Of a stretch of DNA of 64,000 bases, positions 20,837 to 29,486 are shown one piece after another. Both the position numbers and the translations under genes were made by a program. Source of the DNA: Corynebacterium mustelae (lineage in GTDB: Bacteria; Actinomycetota; Actinomycetes; Mycobacteriales; Mycobacteriaceae); assembly GCF_001020985.1 (NCBI RefSeq), contig NZ_CP011542.1:1922001-1986000 (forward strand). The letters run 5' to 3'. The notes under the pieces were generated by a model that was not told the origin of the DNA, did not search any database, and saw only the letters and a list, made by a program, of their open reading frames with translations. Position 1 is the first letter of the stretch. Each line of letters begins with the position of its first letter.

Positions 20837-20869
20837 ATCATTAATCGACAGACCAACCTAGGAGAATTC

Positions 20870-21586
20870 ATGCCCCGGAAAAAAACAACCGCAACACCCA
20901 CCGGAAAATCCGATCTTGACTCACTAACGGAACGCCAACGGCGCATACTTCAAGTAATTCGCGATGCCGTAATCCTTCGCGGTTATCCACCGAGCATCAG
21001 GGAGATCGGCGATGCCGCAGGACTCCAATCCACGTCTTCAGTGGCCTACCAACTAAAAGAGCTTGAACGCAAGGGCTTTTTACGCCGCGATCCCAATAAG
21101 CCTCGCGCTGTCGATGTTCGCACTCTCCCCGGTGATGATTTACCCAAAGCTGGCCCCAAAACCAAGACTGGAAAAAATACTCTAACACCCCCCTCCGAGG
21201 AAGCATCATCCCCCCAGTTCATCCCAGTGGTTGGCAGCATAGCCGCCGGGAACCCGATACTGGCAGAGGAAAACGTATCTGCCTACTTCCCTCTTCCCGA
21301 AGAAATAGTTGGCAATGGCGATCTATTCATGCTCCAGGTTGTGGGCGAATCCATGCGAGATGCCGGAATCCTCAATGGTGACTGGGTGGTAATTCGCTCC
21401 CAGAAAGTTGCAGAGCAAGGCGAGTTTGTTGCTGCCATGATTGACGAGGAGGCGACCGTCAAAGAATTCTTTAAAGATGAAAGCGGAACATGGCTTCTCC
21501 CCCACAATGAAGCATTCACCCCAATCCCTGTCACCGCTGAAACGGAAATCCTCGGAAAAGTCGTTTCTGTTATGCGTAAGCTTTGA
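20870..21586 (+). CDS. lexA: SOS repressor LexA
   Basis: 238 residues from ATG 20870, chosen because AGGAGA stands just upstream; an in-frame GTG 60 bases earlier would place the operator inside the gene. The N-terminal winged helix ([13 protein letters not shown]...SVAYQLKEL) is joined by a Pro/Lys-rich linker to the S24 peptidase domain. The cleavage site is Ala126-Gly127 (SIAAGNP), with catalytic Ser161 (GESM) and Lys198. RecA-stimulated self-cleavage derepresses the SOS genes, including recA in this window. Confidence 0.96.
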   Translation: MPRKKTTATPTGKSDLDSLTERQRRILQVIRDAVILRGYPPSIREIGDAAGLQSTSSVAYQLKELERKGFLRRDPNKPRAVDVRTLPGDDLPKAGPKTKTGKNTLTPPSEEASSPQFIPVVGSIAAGNPILAEENVSAYFPLPEEIVGNGDLFMLQVVGESMRDAGILNGDWVVIRSQKVAEQGEFVAAMIDEEATVKEFFKDESGTWLLPHNEAFTPIPVTAETEILGKVVSVMRKL

Positions 21587-21671
21587 GTAACATCCTGCTA
21601 GAAACAAGCTGTGGAATAAATCTTTCATTGCCCGCTTTAGCACTATAGAAACCCATCACAACCTCACAATA

Positions 21672-21696
21672 TACACCCCCATAAAGGGGGTGTATT
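21672..21696 (+). terminator. lexA downstream hairpin
   Basis: A perfect 10-bp stem ATACACCCCC / GGGGGTGTAT with an ATAAA loop, about 85 bases after the lexA stop. It lacks a T tract, so it may act as an mRNA 3' stabiliser or weak terminator. Confidence 0.6.
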
Positions 21697-21717
21697 GGAG
21701 ATCACAAAACCACTTTC

Positions 21718-21739
21718 AATCCAACAATCGTGTTGGATT
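21718..21739. repeat. Inverted repeat in the lexA-sugR intergenic region
   Basis: AATCCAACA-ATCG-TGTTGGATT, a perfect 9-bp stem followed by TTTCC. It may be the actual terminator of lexA or an operator for sugR; the sequence alone does not decide. Confidence 0.5.
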
Positions 21740-21783
21740 TTCCTGCATTTAGCTTTAAAAAATCTGGTAGGGTCCTTCTTTTA

Positions 21784-21887
21784 TGTCCGAAAATGCATGA
21801 ATTCACTTTTGAATTCTGCGGTTGCGTGGGCTTAAGGCATGCAAGAATAAACAAAGTAAGCACATCAGACCAATAAGCAATCGGACA
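21784..21887. promoter_or_regulatory. TGTCCGA / TCGGACA heptamers upstream of sugR
   Basis: TGTCCGA at 21784-21790 and its complement in CAATCGGACA at 21878-21887 flank the presumed sugR promoter. The same decamer occurs as an inverted pair upstream of ptsH. I recall C. glutamicum SugR binding a TCRRACA-type motif, which would make this an autoregulatory site. The rest of the 365-base gap is AT-rich without a gene. Confidence 0.45.
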
Positions 21888-21951
21888 AAACCAAGCCATA
21901 GTTGATGTTGAGATTGTTTTTGATATTGCACATTAAAGGAGCGTCGAAAGA

Positions 21952-22731
21952 ATGTACTCGGAGGAACGTCGCCGCCAGATAGCCTCTCTCACTGCGGTAG
22001 AAGGTCGCGTCAATGTAACCGAATTGGCCGCACGATTCGACGTTACCGCGGAAACGATTCGACGTGACTTAGCTGTGCTTGATCGCGAAGGAGTAGTGCA
22101 CCGGGTTCATGGCGGTGCGGTTGCCAATCAAACGTTTCAAACTACCGAGTACAGTTTGGACGCGCGTGCCCGCTCTGCTTCAAGCGCGAAGAACGCCATC
22201 GCGCAAGCCGCCTTACAATTTCTACCAGAATCCCAAGGCGGAATGTTCCTTGACGCAGGCACCACTACCGCCGCACTAGCTGAAATGATTGCCATGCAGC
22301 CATCAGCAAAGCATTGGTCAATCGTTACCAATAGCCTTTCGATTGCACTTACACTGGCTAACTCCGGATTAGATGAAATCCAATTACTTGGCGGATCGGT
22401 TCGTGGCATCACGCAAGCAGTTGTCGGCGATACCGCACTTCGTACCCTTGCTCTAATGCGGGCAGAAGTCGCATTCATAGGCACCAATGCCTTGACCCTT
22501 GATCATGGTCTTTCAACTGCGGATTCTCAAGAAGCGGCAATAAAATCTGCGATGATTACCAATGCACACAAGGTTGTTGTTCTTTGTGACTCTACAAAAA
22601 TGGGGACAGATTATCTAGTTAGTTTTGGCACAGTGGCTGATATTGACGTCCTTATAACCGACGCCAATGCACCTGAGTCTTTTGTCAAAGCACTACGCGA
22701 ACGCGACGTACAAGTAATCATTGCAAATTAA
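21952..22731 (+). CDS. sugR: DeoR-family sugar/PTS repressor SugR
   Basis: 259 residues with the DeoR N-terminal helix-turn-helix (VNVTELAARFDVTAETIRRDL) and a C-terminal sugar-phosphate sensor domain containing FLDAGTTTAAL and the GLSTADSQEA and LCDSTKMG motifs. Its place between lexA and ptsI is that of C. glutamicum sugR, the general repressor of PTS and glycolytic genes. The pfkB2 gene that I recall lying between sugR and ptsI in C. glutamicum is absent here. The effector, a sugar phosphate, is inferred from the family. Confidence 0.88.
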   Translation: MYSEERRRQIASLTAVEGRVNVTELAARFDVTAETIRRDLAVLDREGVVHRVHGGAVANQTFQTTEYSLDARARSASSAKNAIAQAALQFLPESQGGMFLDAGTTTAALAEMIAMQPSAKHWSIVTNSLSIALTLANSGLDEIQLLGGSVRGITQAVVGDTALRTLALMRAEVAFIGTNALTLDHGLSTADSQEAAIKSAMITNAHKVVVLCDSTKMGTDYLVSFGTVADIDVLITDANAPESFVKALRERDVQVIIAN

Positions 22732-22753
22732 TTTAGACACCTGCCTACGAATG

Positions 22754-22787
22754 GTGCCCGCTCGATCAATTCCAATCGAGCGGGCAC
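22754..22787. terminator. Bidirectional terminator between sugR and ptsI
   Basis: A perfect 13-bp stem GTGCCCGCTCGAT / ATCGAGCGGGCAC with an 8-base loop, between the two convergent genes, followed by TAAAAC on the + strand. Confidence 0.85.
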
Positions 22788-22804
22788 TAAAACAATTATG
22801 AGGG

Positions 22805-24505
22805 TTACTCCCCTAGCAAAATCTCTCGCACCAACGCACGTGCATTTGTTGCTCCTTCAGCATTAAGCGCTGCCTGAGCTGCTCGTTTGCAGGTTTCAAA
22901 ATCAACTGCTGCCAGTTGCGCACCTACGCCAGCGATCGCAGTCGATGCCGCAGAGAGAGAATTGACGCCCAAGCCTGTAAGGACGCAGGCCAATAGTGGG
23001 TCTGCTGCGGCTTCGCCGCATACACCTACTGCAGTATTAAAACGTTGACCTTCTTTGCATGTATGCTCAATCAAACGCAGGACAGCAGGTTGCCACGGAT
23101 CGGTTAGGTATGCCAGTTGAGGCGAAAGTCTGTCGGCGGCCATCGTATATTGGGTAAGGTCGTTTGTTCCAATAGACACGAAATCCAAGTGCGGCATAAT
23201 CTTGTCCGCCATCAACGACGCTGCCGGAACTTCGATCATTGCACCCGCAGTCAATCCGCGTTCCGCACACAATCCAGCGAACCACTTTGCTTCACGCGCT
23301 GTCGCAACCATAGGTGCCATTACCCATGTTGGTGATGTTTCTTCGGTGCGCCCAAGTTCTTCAGAAGCCTTAGCGATTGCGTCTAGCTGCCTGGTCATAA
23401 GTTCTTCATTTGCGCGGGCAACACGTAAACCACGCACGCCCAGAGCTGGATTCACTTCATCGGCCATGGTAGCGAATGCCACTGGCTTGTCAGATCCTGC
23501 ATCTAACGATCGGACAACCACCTTCGAGTCCGGGAATTGTTCAAGTACCTTTTTGTAGACTTCCGCTTGTTCGTCAACCGAAGGTTCGGTTGTCGCGCTT
23601 AGGAAACACAGTTCGGTACGGAAAAGGCCAATGCCTTCGGCTTGTGTCTGTGTGGCCGCGATGCGGGCTGCATCGCCATCTTGCACATTAGCTAACAGTT
23701 GAACCCGATGACCGTCTTTCGTCATTGCAGGTCCCCGCCACTGAGCGATTCGTTCGGCTAGGAGTTTAGATTCTTGTTCCGCTTCCTTCGCCGTTTCTGG
23801 ATCTGCTCCAACCGTGATCGTGCCCAACGAGCCGTCAACCAACACCATGTCGCCTTGGTTGATGTCTTTCACTTTTTCGCCGGCTGCAACGACGCACGGA
23901 ACGTTAAGTTGACGCGCGATAATCGCAGTGTGTGATGTCGGACCACCAAGCTCGGTTACCAACCCCACAAAGTAGTCAGTATTCAGCGCTGCCGTATCAG
24001 CGGGAGAAAGATCATCAGCAAATAAAACAACCCGTTCATTGACATCGGGTAGTCCAGGTTCAGGTTCACCACGTAACTCCGCTACCACGCGGTCTCGAAT
24101 ATCGCGCAAATCCGTGGTGCGTTCCGCCATCACCCCACCAACGGCTTCAAACTTAGTAATAAACTTTGTCGTTGCCGCAACAACCGCATACGGTGCTGGG
24201 TGTCCACCTTGGATTCCCTTAATTACGGCTTTACGCCAACCACGATCGTTAACCATGCTCGCAGTAGCTTTGAGAACCTCGGCGGCAGCTCCCTCTGCAT
24301 GCTCCGAACGACTGGTTAGCCGTTGGGCTACGGTATCGGCGGCCTGGATGAATCGCTCTTGTTCGGCTTCACGCTGCCCTTCGCTAATTACATCACCTGC
24401 TTGCGGAAGTTCCGGCCGGGGGCTAATCCATACTGCCTTAGCGTAACGAACGCCGGGAACCACAGCAGTGCCTTTAAAAACAGTGCCATTATTCACACTA
24501 TTCAC
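22805..24505 (-). CDS. ptsI: PTS enzyme I (phosphoenolpyruvate-protein phosphotransferase)
   Basis: 566 residues, GTG start with an AGGTGA ribosome site. It transfers phosphate from phosphoenolpyruvate to HPr. The phospho-accepting His192 lies in GGPTSHTAIIAR, followed by the PEP-binding barrel (GIGLFRTELCF, VRSLDAGSDKP, IGTNDLTQYTMA) and the C-terminal Cys of GVCGEAA. Unlike in enteric bacteria it is not in an operon with ptsH; it lies divergent from the fruRKA-ptsH side, as in C. glutamicum. Confidence 0.96.
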   Translation of the reverse strand: MNSVNNGTVFKGTAVVPGVRYAKAVWISPRPELPQAGDVISEGQREAEQERFIQAADTVAQRLTSRSEHAEGAAAEVLKATASMVNDRGWRKAVIKGIQGGHPAPYAVVAATTKFITKFEAVGGVMAERTTDLRDIRDRVVAELRGEPEPGLPDVNERVVLFADDLSPADTAALNTDYFVGLVTELGGPTSHTAIIARQLNVPCVVAAGEKVKDINQGDMVLVDGSLGTITVGADPETAKEAEQESKLLAERIAQWRGPAMTKDGHRVQLLANVQDGDAARIAATQTQAEGIGLFRTELCFLSATTEPSVDEQAEVYKKVLEQFPDSKVVVRSLDAGSDKPVAFATMADEVNPALGVRGLRVARANEELMTRQLDAIAKASEELGRTEETSPTWVMAPMVATAREAKWFAGLCAERGLTAGAMIEVPAASLMADKIMPHLDFVSIGTNDLTQYTMAADRLSPQLAYLTDPWQPAVLRLIEHTCKEGQRFNTAVGVCGEAAADPLLACVLTGLGVNSLSAASTAIAGVGAQLAAVDFETCKRAAQAALNAEGATNARALVREILLGE

Positions 24506-24854
24506 TGTCAGTCACCTGTCTTCACATTGGAGTGGGTATTAAGAATAGGACACCATAAAATTCACAGCACCGCAACCAAAAAACACAGAAAATCAAAACA
24601 ATTATTTCCGCAATCCATTGACAATCAAAAATAAATGGGCATAAAATTACTATAAAATCCAACATTTTCCACAAGACAGCGCGTCGAAAAGTGGCGTTTT
24701 GCCTGGAATCTCCCCAACATTCGAGAAAGACAACATTAGATATGTTATTTCCCACAACACACCCCCGTTGATGCATAGACAATAACTAATGCATACAAAA
24801 ACGCTAACATTCGTCGTACGTTTCGGAGTTTAAGGAGGTGACCCCGGAACAACC
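24506..24854. other. Divergent ptsI-fruR control region
   Basis: 349 AT-rich bases between divergent ptsI and fruR. ATGCAT appears twice (24771-24776 and 24789-24794) around a 12-base spacer, a possible regulator site close to the fruR promoter. A strong AAGGAGGTGA lies just before the fruR ATG. No gene or stable RNA is seen. Confidence 0.5.
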
Positions 24855-25658
24855 ATGTCCACCGTTACCGAAGTTTCCAATCGTCAATCCCTCATTGCCG
24901 CTATCACTAATCAGCATGGACGTTGCACTGTTTCCGATCTTGCCAATCGGTTCAATGTCACCGCAGAAACAATTAGGCGGGATCTCAAACTTCTAGAAAC
25001 AAACGGAATGCTGCGTAGGGTTCATGGCGGTGCGGTTTCCGGATCGTCCACCAAACCCAGCGAACTACGTGCTGTTGATGAGTACGATGACCTGCCAATC
25101 CAACAATCCCAGCGACGCAAAAACTCCATTGCACAGATCGGCGTTACTTTCATTCCTGGGCCAAATGCAGCAATGTTTATTGATGCTGGTTCAACAACCG
25201 AGGCTTTCGCCCAAACACTCGCTCGTACATATGTTGGCCAGCAATGGAATATCGTGACCAATTCTCCAAATATTGCTCATACTTTAGCGTCGGCTGGAGT
25301 CTCTTCTGTCACCATCCTGGGCGGCATCGTAAAACCACGAACCCAAGCGATCGTAGGGCCACAAGCCGTGAATGAACTTCAGCGACTACGTGCTGATATT
25401 GCTTTTATGGGCACAAATGGACTTAGCATCGCGCATGGATTAAGCACCTCGGATCCACGCGAAGCAACAATTAAATCACTCATGATTAAACAAGCTAAAT
25501 ACTCTGTTGTTTTGTGCGATTCCACGAAGATCAACCGTGAGTCCGCAGTTTCTTTTGCTGGGCTTTCTGAAATAGATACCGTTGTTTCGGATCGACAAGC
25601 ACCTGAAGATTTTTCCCAAAAACTCTGCCCATTTAACACAAGAATGGTGATTCCATGA
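24855..25658 (+). CDS. fruR: DeoR-family fructose operon regulator FruR
   Basis: 267 residues with the same two-domain layout as SugR: helix-turn-helix at CTVSDLANRFNVTAETIRRDL, sensor domain with FIDAGSTTEAF, and the GLSTSDPREA and LCDSTKIN motifs. First gene of the fruR-fruK-fruA cluster; its stop overlaps the fruK start (ATGATT). In C. glutamicum FruR tempers fructose PTS expression. The two DeoR proteins here are paralogues. Confidence 0.88.
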   Translation: MSTVTEVSNRQSLIAAITNQHGRCTVSDLANRFNVTAETIRRDLKLLETNGMLRRVHGGAVSGSSTKPSELRAVDEYDDLPIQQSQRRKNSIAQIGVTFIPGPNAAMFIDAGSTTEAFAQTLARTYVGQQWNIVTNSPNIAHTLASAGVSSVTILGGIVKPRTQAIVGPQAVNELQRLRADIAFMGTNGLSIAHGLSTSDPREATIKSLMIKQAKYSVVLCDSTKINRESAVSFAGLSEIDTVVSDRQAPEDFSQKLCPFNTRMVIP

Positions 25659-26623
25659 TTATCACGGCCACCCCCAATCCAAGCGTCGACTCGACATTTC
25701 AGCTCACAGAAAAGCTCGTCCCAGGCACAGTAATGCGGTTGAGCGCCGCAGTGTCTGTAGCTGGTGGCAAGGGCGTCAATGTGGCGCATGCCGTGTATAA
25801 AGCCAATAAAGCAACCGTGGCCATTTTTCCGGCATCCGATGATGATCCGTTTCTCGGGCTTGTCCACGAAATAGGGTTGCCGTTTTCGACAACCCCCACT
25901 GATTTCCCAGTCAGAGTAAATACAACGTTGGCGGACCCAGATGGCGAAACCACGAAACTCAATGGTATTGGTGCGCAATTGAGTGATTCCGATGTCCAGG
26001 CATTAGAGGCAGAAATCCTAGCTCAAGCAAAAGACGCTGATTGGGTGGTACTTGCTGGTTCATTGCCGCCGGGAGTAGCAACTGACTGGTACACACGCAT
26101 GATTCGTTTGCTCAGAAATAGTTCTTCCCCAGCACCAAAAATTGCGGTTGACACTTCTAACGAACCCCTTTTAAAAGTAGCTGCGACACTACCGAAGGAT
26201 GCTCCTACCTTACTTACTCCCAACAGCATTGAACTTGGCCAGATAATAGGCGTAGCGGGGGAAGATCTAGAAAAAGCGGCTATGAACGGAGATTATCTCC
26301 CAGTAGTTTCAGCAGCGAATCAACTGGTAGCCAAAGGTGTCGAAATGGCATTGATAACGCTAGGAGCCGCAGGGGCCGTCCTTGCCACCTCCGAAACTGC
26401 CTGGGTAGCAAACACACCACCCACCCAAGTCGTTTCAACGGTTGGTGCGGGTGATTGTACTTTGGCAGGTTTCGTTATGGGTCAAGCTGCGGGACTCGCC
26501 CTCGCAGATGCCCTAGCGTTGGGAGTTGCATACGGACAAGCGGCGGTTATGCTGCCAGGAACAACGATTCCCACCCCAGATCAAGTAGATACAAGTATGG
26601 TTTCTGTACGCCCACTCCGGTAG
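25655..26623 (+). CDS. fruK: 1-phosphofructokinase
   Basis: A 322-residue PfkB/ribokinase-fold kinase that phosphorylates fructose-1-phosphate, the product of FruA, to fructose-1,6-bisphosphate. The first PfkB signature is VAGGKGVNVAHA (GGKG at 37-40), and the second contains the anion hole and catalytic Asp in STVGAGDCTLAGF. The start codon overlaps the fruR stop by four bases, so translation is coupled. Length is normal. Confidence 0.94.
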   Translation: MIITATPNPSVDSTFQLTEKLVPGTVMRLSAAVSVAGGKGVNVAHAVYKANKATVAIFPASDDDPFLGLVHEIGLPFSTTPTDFPVRVNTTLADPDGETTKLNGIGAQLSDSDVQALEAEILAQAKDADWVVLAGSLPPGVATDWYTRMIRLLRNSSSPAPKIAVDTSNEPLLKVAATLPKDAPTLLTPNSIELGQIIGVAGEDLEKAAMNGDYLPVVSAANQLVAKGVEMALITLGAAGAVLATSETAWVANTPPTQVVSTVGAGDCTLAGFVMGQAAGLALADALALGVAYGQAAVMLPGTTIPTPDQVDTSMVSVRPLR

Positions 26624-26730
26624 CCGTTGAGGCTAGAAATGGACGCGAGAAATGCGACAGCCAACACCCGACCTAGTTAAGTTTGACAACTAAAAACCCA
26701 ACACTGTTGCCCACTATCTAAGGACTGTAT

Positions 26731-28797
26731 ATGTCTGAGAACATCATTACACCACAGTTAGTTGAATTGGACGCTAATCTTGGTGATACCCCATCTGAAG
26801 TAATTAAAAACCTGGCAGTAGCGGTGACTTCTGCCGGGCGTGCTACCAACGCAGAATTGCTTTTCGACGACGCCATCGCCAGAGAGCAAAAATCCCCAAC
26901 GGGTGTTCCCGGCGGGATAGCCATTCCGCACTGCCGATCGGAAGCCGTCGAGGAACCGACACTGGCATTTGCCAGGCTCAGCAGTCCAGTAGATTTCTCT
27001 GGCCCCGATGGCCCGGCAGACCTCATTTTCTTGATTGCAGCACCAGCTGGGGCTGGAAAAACACATTTAAAAATCCTCTCAACATTGGCACGTGCCCTGG
27101 TGCGTAAAGAATTCGTTTCTGCACTTCGCAGCGCATCGACCAAGGAAGAACTCGTCACATTAGTGACAGGTGTGGTGAAGACACCAGAAAAAACCCCGCA
27201 GGTTTCCTCGGAACCAACTTCCCACGTGACCAAGAACGTACCTGCTGACAAAGGCACCTTCACGATCGCAGCCATAACAGCCTGCCCAACCGGAATTGCG
27301 CACACATACATGGCAGCAGATTCATTAGCCCAGGCAGCAGCCGATCGCGACGACGTCGTATTGCACGTAGAAACCCAGGGATCCTCCTCAATCACGCCGC
27401 TTGCTGACGACATTGTTCAAAACGCCGATGCTGTTATTTTTGCAACCGATATCGGAGTGAAAAATAGGCAGCGTTTCGCTGGCAAACCTGTGATCGAATC
27501 TGGTGTCAAGCGGGCAATTAACGAGCCTAGTGTGATGATTGATGAAGCAATTGCTGCGGTTTCTAACCCGCAAGCTCCACGGGTCTCAGGAGCTACAGGA
27601 GCTCCATCTGATGACACTACCGCTGCGGCAGCAAGCAGTCTTAGCATCGGAAAACGACTGCAACAAGCCATCATGACTGGCGTATCCTATATGGTTCCAT
27701 TCGTGGCAGCTGGCGGATTGCTACTAGCTTTGGGCTTCCTCGTCGGCGGTTACGATATGGCCAACGGATGGATGCATATCGCCACGGAATATTCCATTAC
27801 CAATCTTCCTGGCCATTCACTGCTTATCGACGGCGCCCAAATGTCATTCGACAGATCTGGGCTAAGCCTGTATCTCGGAGCGGTATTCTTTGCCATCGGA
27901 CAGGCTGCCATGGGCTTCGTCGTGGCTGCATTATCTGGATATATCGCCTATGCCCTTGCTGGTCGCCCGGGCATTGCACCTGGCTTCGTCGGAGGTGCAA
28001 TCTCAGTCACACTTGGGGCGGGCTTTATTGGCGGCCTTATCACGGGCATCATTGCAGGCCTTCTAGCAATGTGGTTAGCTCAGCTGCGCGTTCCACGTAT
28101 CCTTGGCTCTCTAATGCCAGTCGTTATTATCCCCTTGGTCGCGTCCTTGGGTGTGGGCTTACTTATGTTCCTCTTCCTAGGACGTCCACTCGCCGCGGTG
28201 CTCACAGCATTACAGGACTGGCTAGCTGGAATGTCCGGATCGTCTGCTCTTGTTCTTGGAGTCATCTTAGGGCTTATGATGTGTTTCGACCTGGGTGGCC
28301 CGGTTAATAAAGCGGCATACTTGTTCGCCACAGCTGGCCTTTCAACGGGCGATACCGCTTCGCTCACGATCATGGCGGCGGTCATGGGGGCTGGTATGGT
28401 TCCGCCAATCGCACTGTCACTCGCCACATTAATCCGAAAAAATCTCTTCACCCCTGCCGAACAAGAAAATGGTAAGTCTGCCTGGCTGCTTGGAATTTCG
28501 TTCATTTCCGAAGGTGCCATACCGTTCGCGGCAGCTGATCCGTTACGTGTAATTCCGTCAATGATGGCTGGCGGCGCAGTAACAGGTGCATTGTCTATGA
28601 GCCTTGGGGTTGCTTCACGCGCTCCACACGGCGGTATCTTCGTCCTGTTTGCTATCGATCCAATCTGGGCATGGCTGGTAGCAATTGCCGCAGGTGTCAT
28701 CGTCTCTACTATCTTCGTTATCGCACTCAAACAATTCTGGCCCAACCCATTGGTCGTGGAAACTAACCGGGCAAACCCCAAGGTCCCCACTAGCTAG
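26731..28797 (+). CDS. fruA: Fructose-specific PTS permease EIIABC
   Basis: A 688-residue fusion in the order EIIA-EIIB-EIIC. The EIIA phospho-His is His67 (IAIPHC), the EIIB phospho-Cys is Cys185 (ITACPTGIAHTYMA), and the membrane EIIC domain starts near residue 305 (IMTGVSYMVPFVAAGG) with about nine to ten hydrophobic segments. It takes up fructose as fructose-1-phosphate for FruK. It is equivalent to ptsF of C. glutamicum. About 105 bases separate it from fruK, and a compact inverted-repeat structure follows its stop. Confidence 0.96.
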   Translation: MSENIITPQLVELDANLGDTPSEVIKNLAVAVTSAGRATNAELLFDDAIAREQKSPTGVPGGIAIPHCRSEAVEEPTLAFARLSSPVDFSGPDGPADLIFLIAAPAGAGKTHLKILSTLARALVRKEFVSALRSASTKEELVTLVTGVVKTPEKTPQVSSEPTSHVTKNVPADKGTFTIAAITACPTGIAHTYMAADSLAQAAADRDDVVLHVETQGSSSITPLADDIVQNADAVIFATDIGVKNRQRFAGKPVIESGVKRAINEPSVMIDEAIAAVSNPQAPRVSGATGAPSDDTTAAAASSLSIGKRLQQAIMTGVSYMVPFVAAGGLLLALGFLVGGYDMANGWMHIATEYSITNLPGHSLLIDGAQMSFDRSGLSLYLGAVFFAIGQAAMGFVVAALSGYIAYALAGRPGIAPGFVGGAISVTLGAGFIGGLITGIIAGLLAMWLAQLRVPRILGSLMPVVIIPLVASLGVGLLMFLFLGRPLAAVLTALQDWLAGMSGSSALVLGVILGLMMCFDLGGPVNKAAYLFATAGLSTGDTASLTIMAAVMGAGMVPPIALSLATLIRKNLFTPAEQENGKSAWLLGISFISEGAIPFAAADPLRVIPSMMAGGAVTGALSMSLGVASRAPHGGIFVLFAIDPIWAWLVAIAAGVIVSTIFVIALKQFWPNPLVVETNRANPKVPTS

Positions 28798-28802
28798 TTC
28801 TT

Positions 28803-28855
28803 ATGTGTCCTCCAAAAGGAGGTATGGTCCGGTTCTGTAACCAAACCAGACACAT
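28803..28855 (+). repeat. Three-way-junction-like structure after fruA
   Basis: ATGTGTC (28803-28809) and GACACAT (28849-28855) close a domain containing two small hairpins: CCTCCaaaaGGAGG (28809-28822) and GGT-CC-GGTT-ctgt-AACC-AA-ACC (28826-28847). It starts six bases after the fruA stop and has no T tract. It may be a 3' stabiliser, a terminator variant or a small structured RNA. Confidence 0.5.
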
Positions 28856-28951
28856 GAAGCTCCGTTAGTTGGATTTCACACTAAAGCTGCAGGTTATATA
28901 GATAATCTTCATAAAATTGCCGAGCTGCGCATTAAAAACCAAAAAATCTCA

Positions 28952-28997
28952 TGTCCGATTGGTGGCGAAACCACAAGATGCCACATACAATCGGACA
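28952..28997. promoter_or_regulatory. Inverted TGTCCGATTG / CAATCGGACA operator upstream of ptsH
   Basis: A perfect 10-bp inverted repeat (28952-28961 / 28988-28997) with a 26-base spacer, about 160-200 bases before ptsH. The same decamer occurs before sugR. The spacing suits a regulator binding two separate sites, so SugR or FruR is a reasonable candidate. The gap 28798-29154 otherwise holds only the ptsH promoter. Confidence 0.55.
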
Positions 28998-29154
28998 CAG
29001 GCGTAGATCAAATTATCCACATCACTAGGGTCAGTGCCGAAGCTGCATGAAACCCTAAAATGAGTAGAAAATTTCTTCTCCGGCTTAAATCACATCCCTC
29101 TTCCCTATCATTCGTATCAAACAATATAGATAGGTTTTTAGAAAGGACCATCAC

Positions 29155-29418
29155 ATGGCTTCCAAGACAGTTGTCGTAGGTTCCGCAGTCGGCTTGCACG
29201 CTCGTCCTGCTTCCATCATCTCTGAAGCAGCGGCAGAATATGACGACGACATTTTCCTCTACCTTGAAGGTGAGGAAGACGAAGAGGTCGATGCAGCTTC
29301 GTTAATGATGATCATGGCAATGGGCGCAGAAAAAGGCGCCAAGGTGACTGTTACGTCAGAAAACGCCGAGGCAGTGGAAAAAATCGCAGACCTGATTGAG
29401 CAAGATCTCGACGCTTAG
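29155..29418 (+). CDS. ptsH: PTS phosphocarrier protein HPr
   Basis: 87 residues. It carries phosphate from enzyme I to the sugar-specific permeases. The phospho-His is His15 in GLHARPAS, and the conserved serine region is DAASLMMIMAMG (Ser49). The acidic stretch before it (EGEEDEEVD) is unusually rich in Glu and Asp. It stands alone with its own promoter region, about 60 bases before a strong terminator. Confidence 0.96.
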   Translation: MASKTVVVGSAVGLHARPASIISEAAAEYDDDIFLYLEGEEDEEVDAASLMMIMAMGAEKGAKVTVTSENAEAVEKIADLIEQDLDA

Positions 29419-29437
29419 CAACACCTTCAATGAGTAC

Positions 29438-29477
29438 GTGCTGGTGGACGCCTAGTTATTTGGGCATCCACCAGCAC
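29438..29477 (+). terminator. ptsH terminator
   Basis: GTGCTGGTGGA (29438-29448) pairs with TCCACCAGCAC (29467-29477), extended by partial GC pairing toward the loop, and is followed by TTTTATT. It also separates ptsH from convergent rtcB. Confidence 0.85.
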
Positions 29478-29486
29478 TTTTATTCC

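Noticed and set aside
20810..20869. Earlier GTG start for lexA
   Set aside because: It would place the -10 element and the LexA half site inside the gene, and there is no ribosome site; ATG 20870 has AGGAGA.
26718..27413. Open frame antisense to fruA
   Set aside because: The fruA protein is complete and conserved on the + strand; the antisense frame has no recognisable domain or ribosome site.
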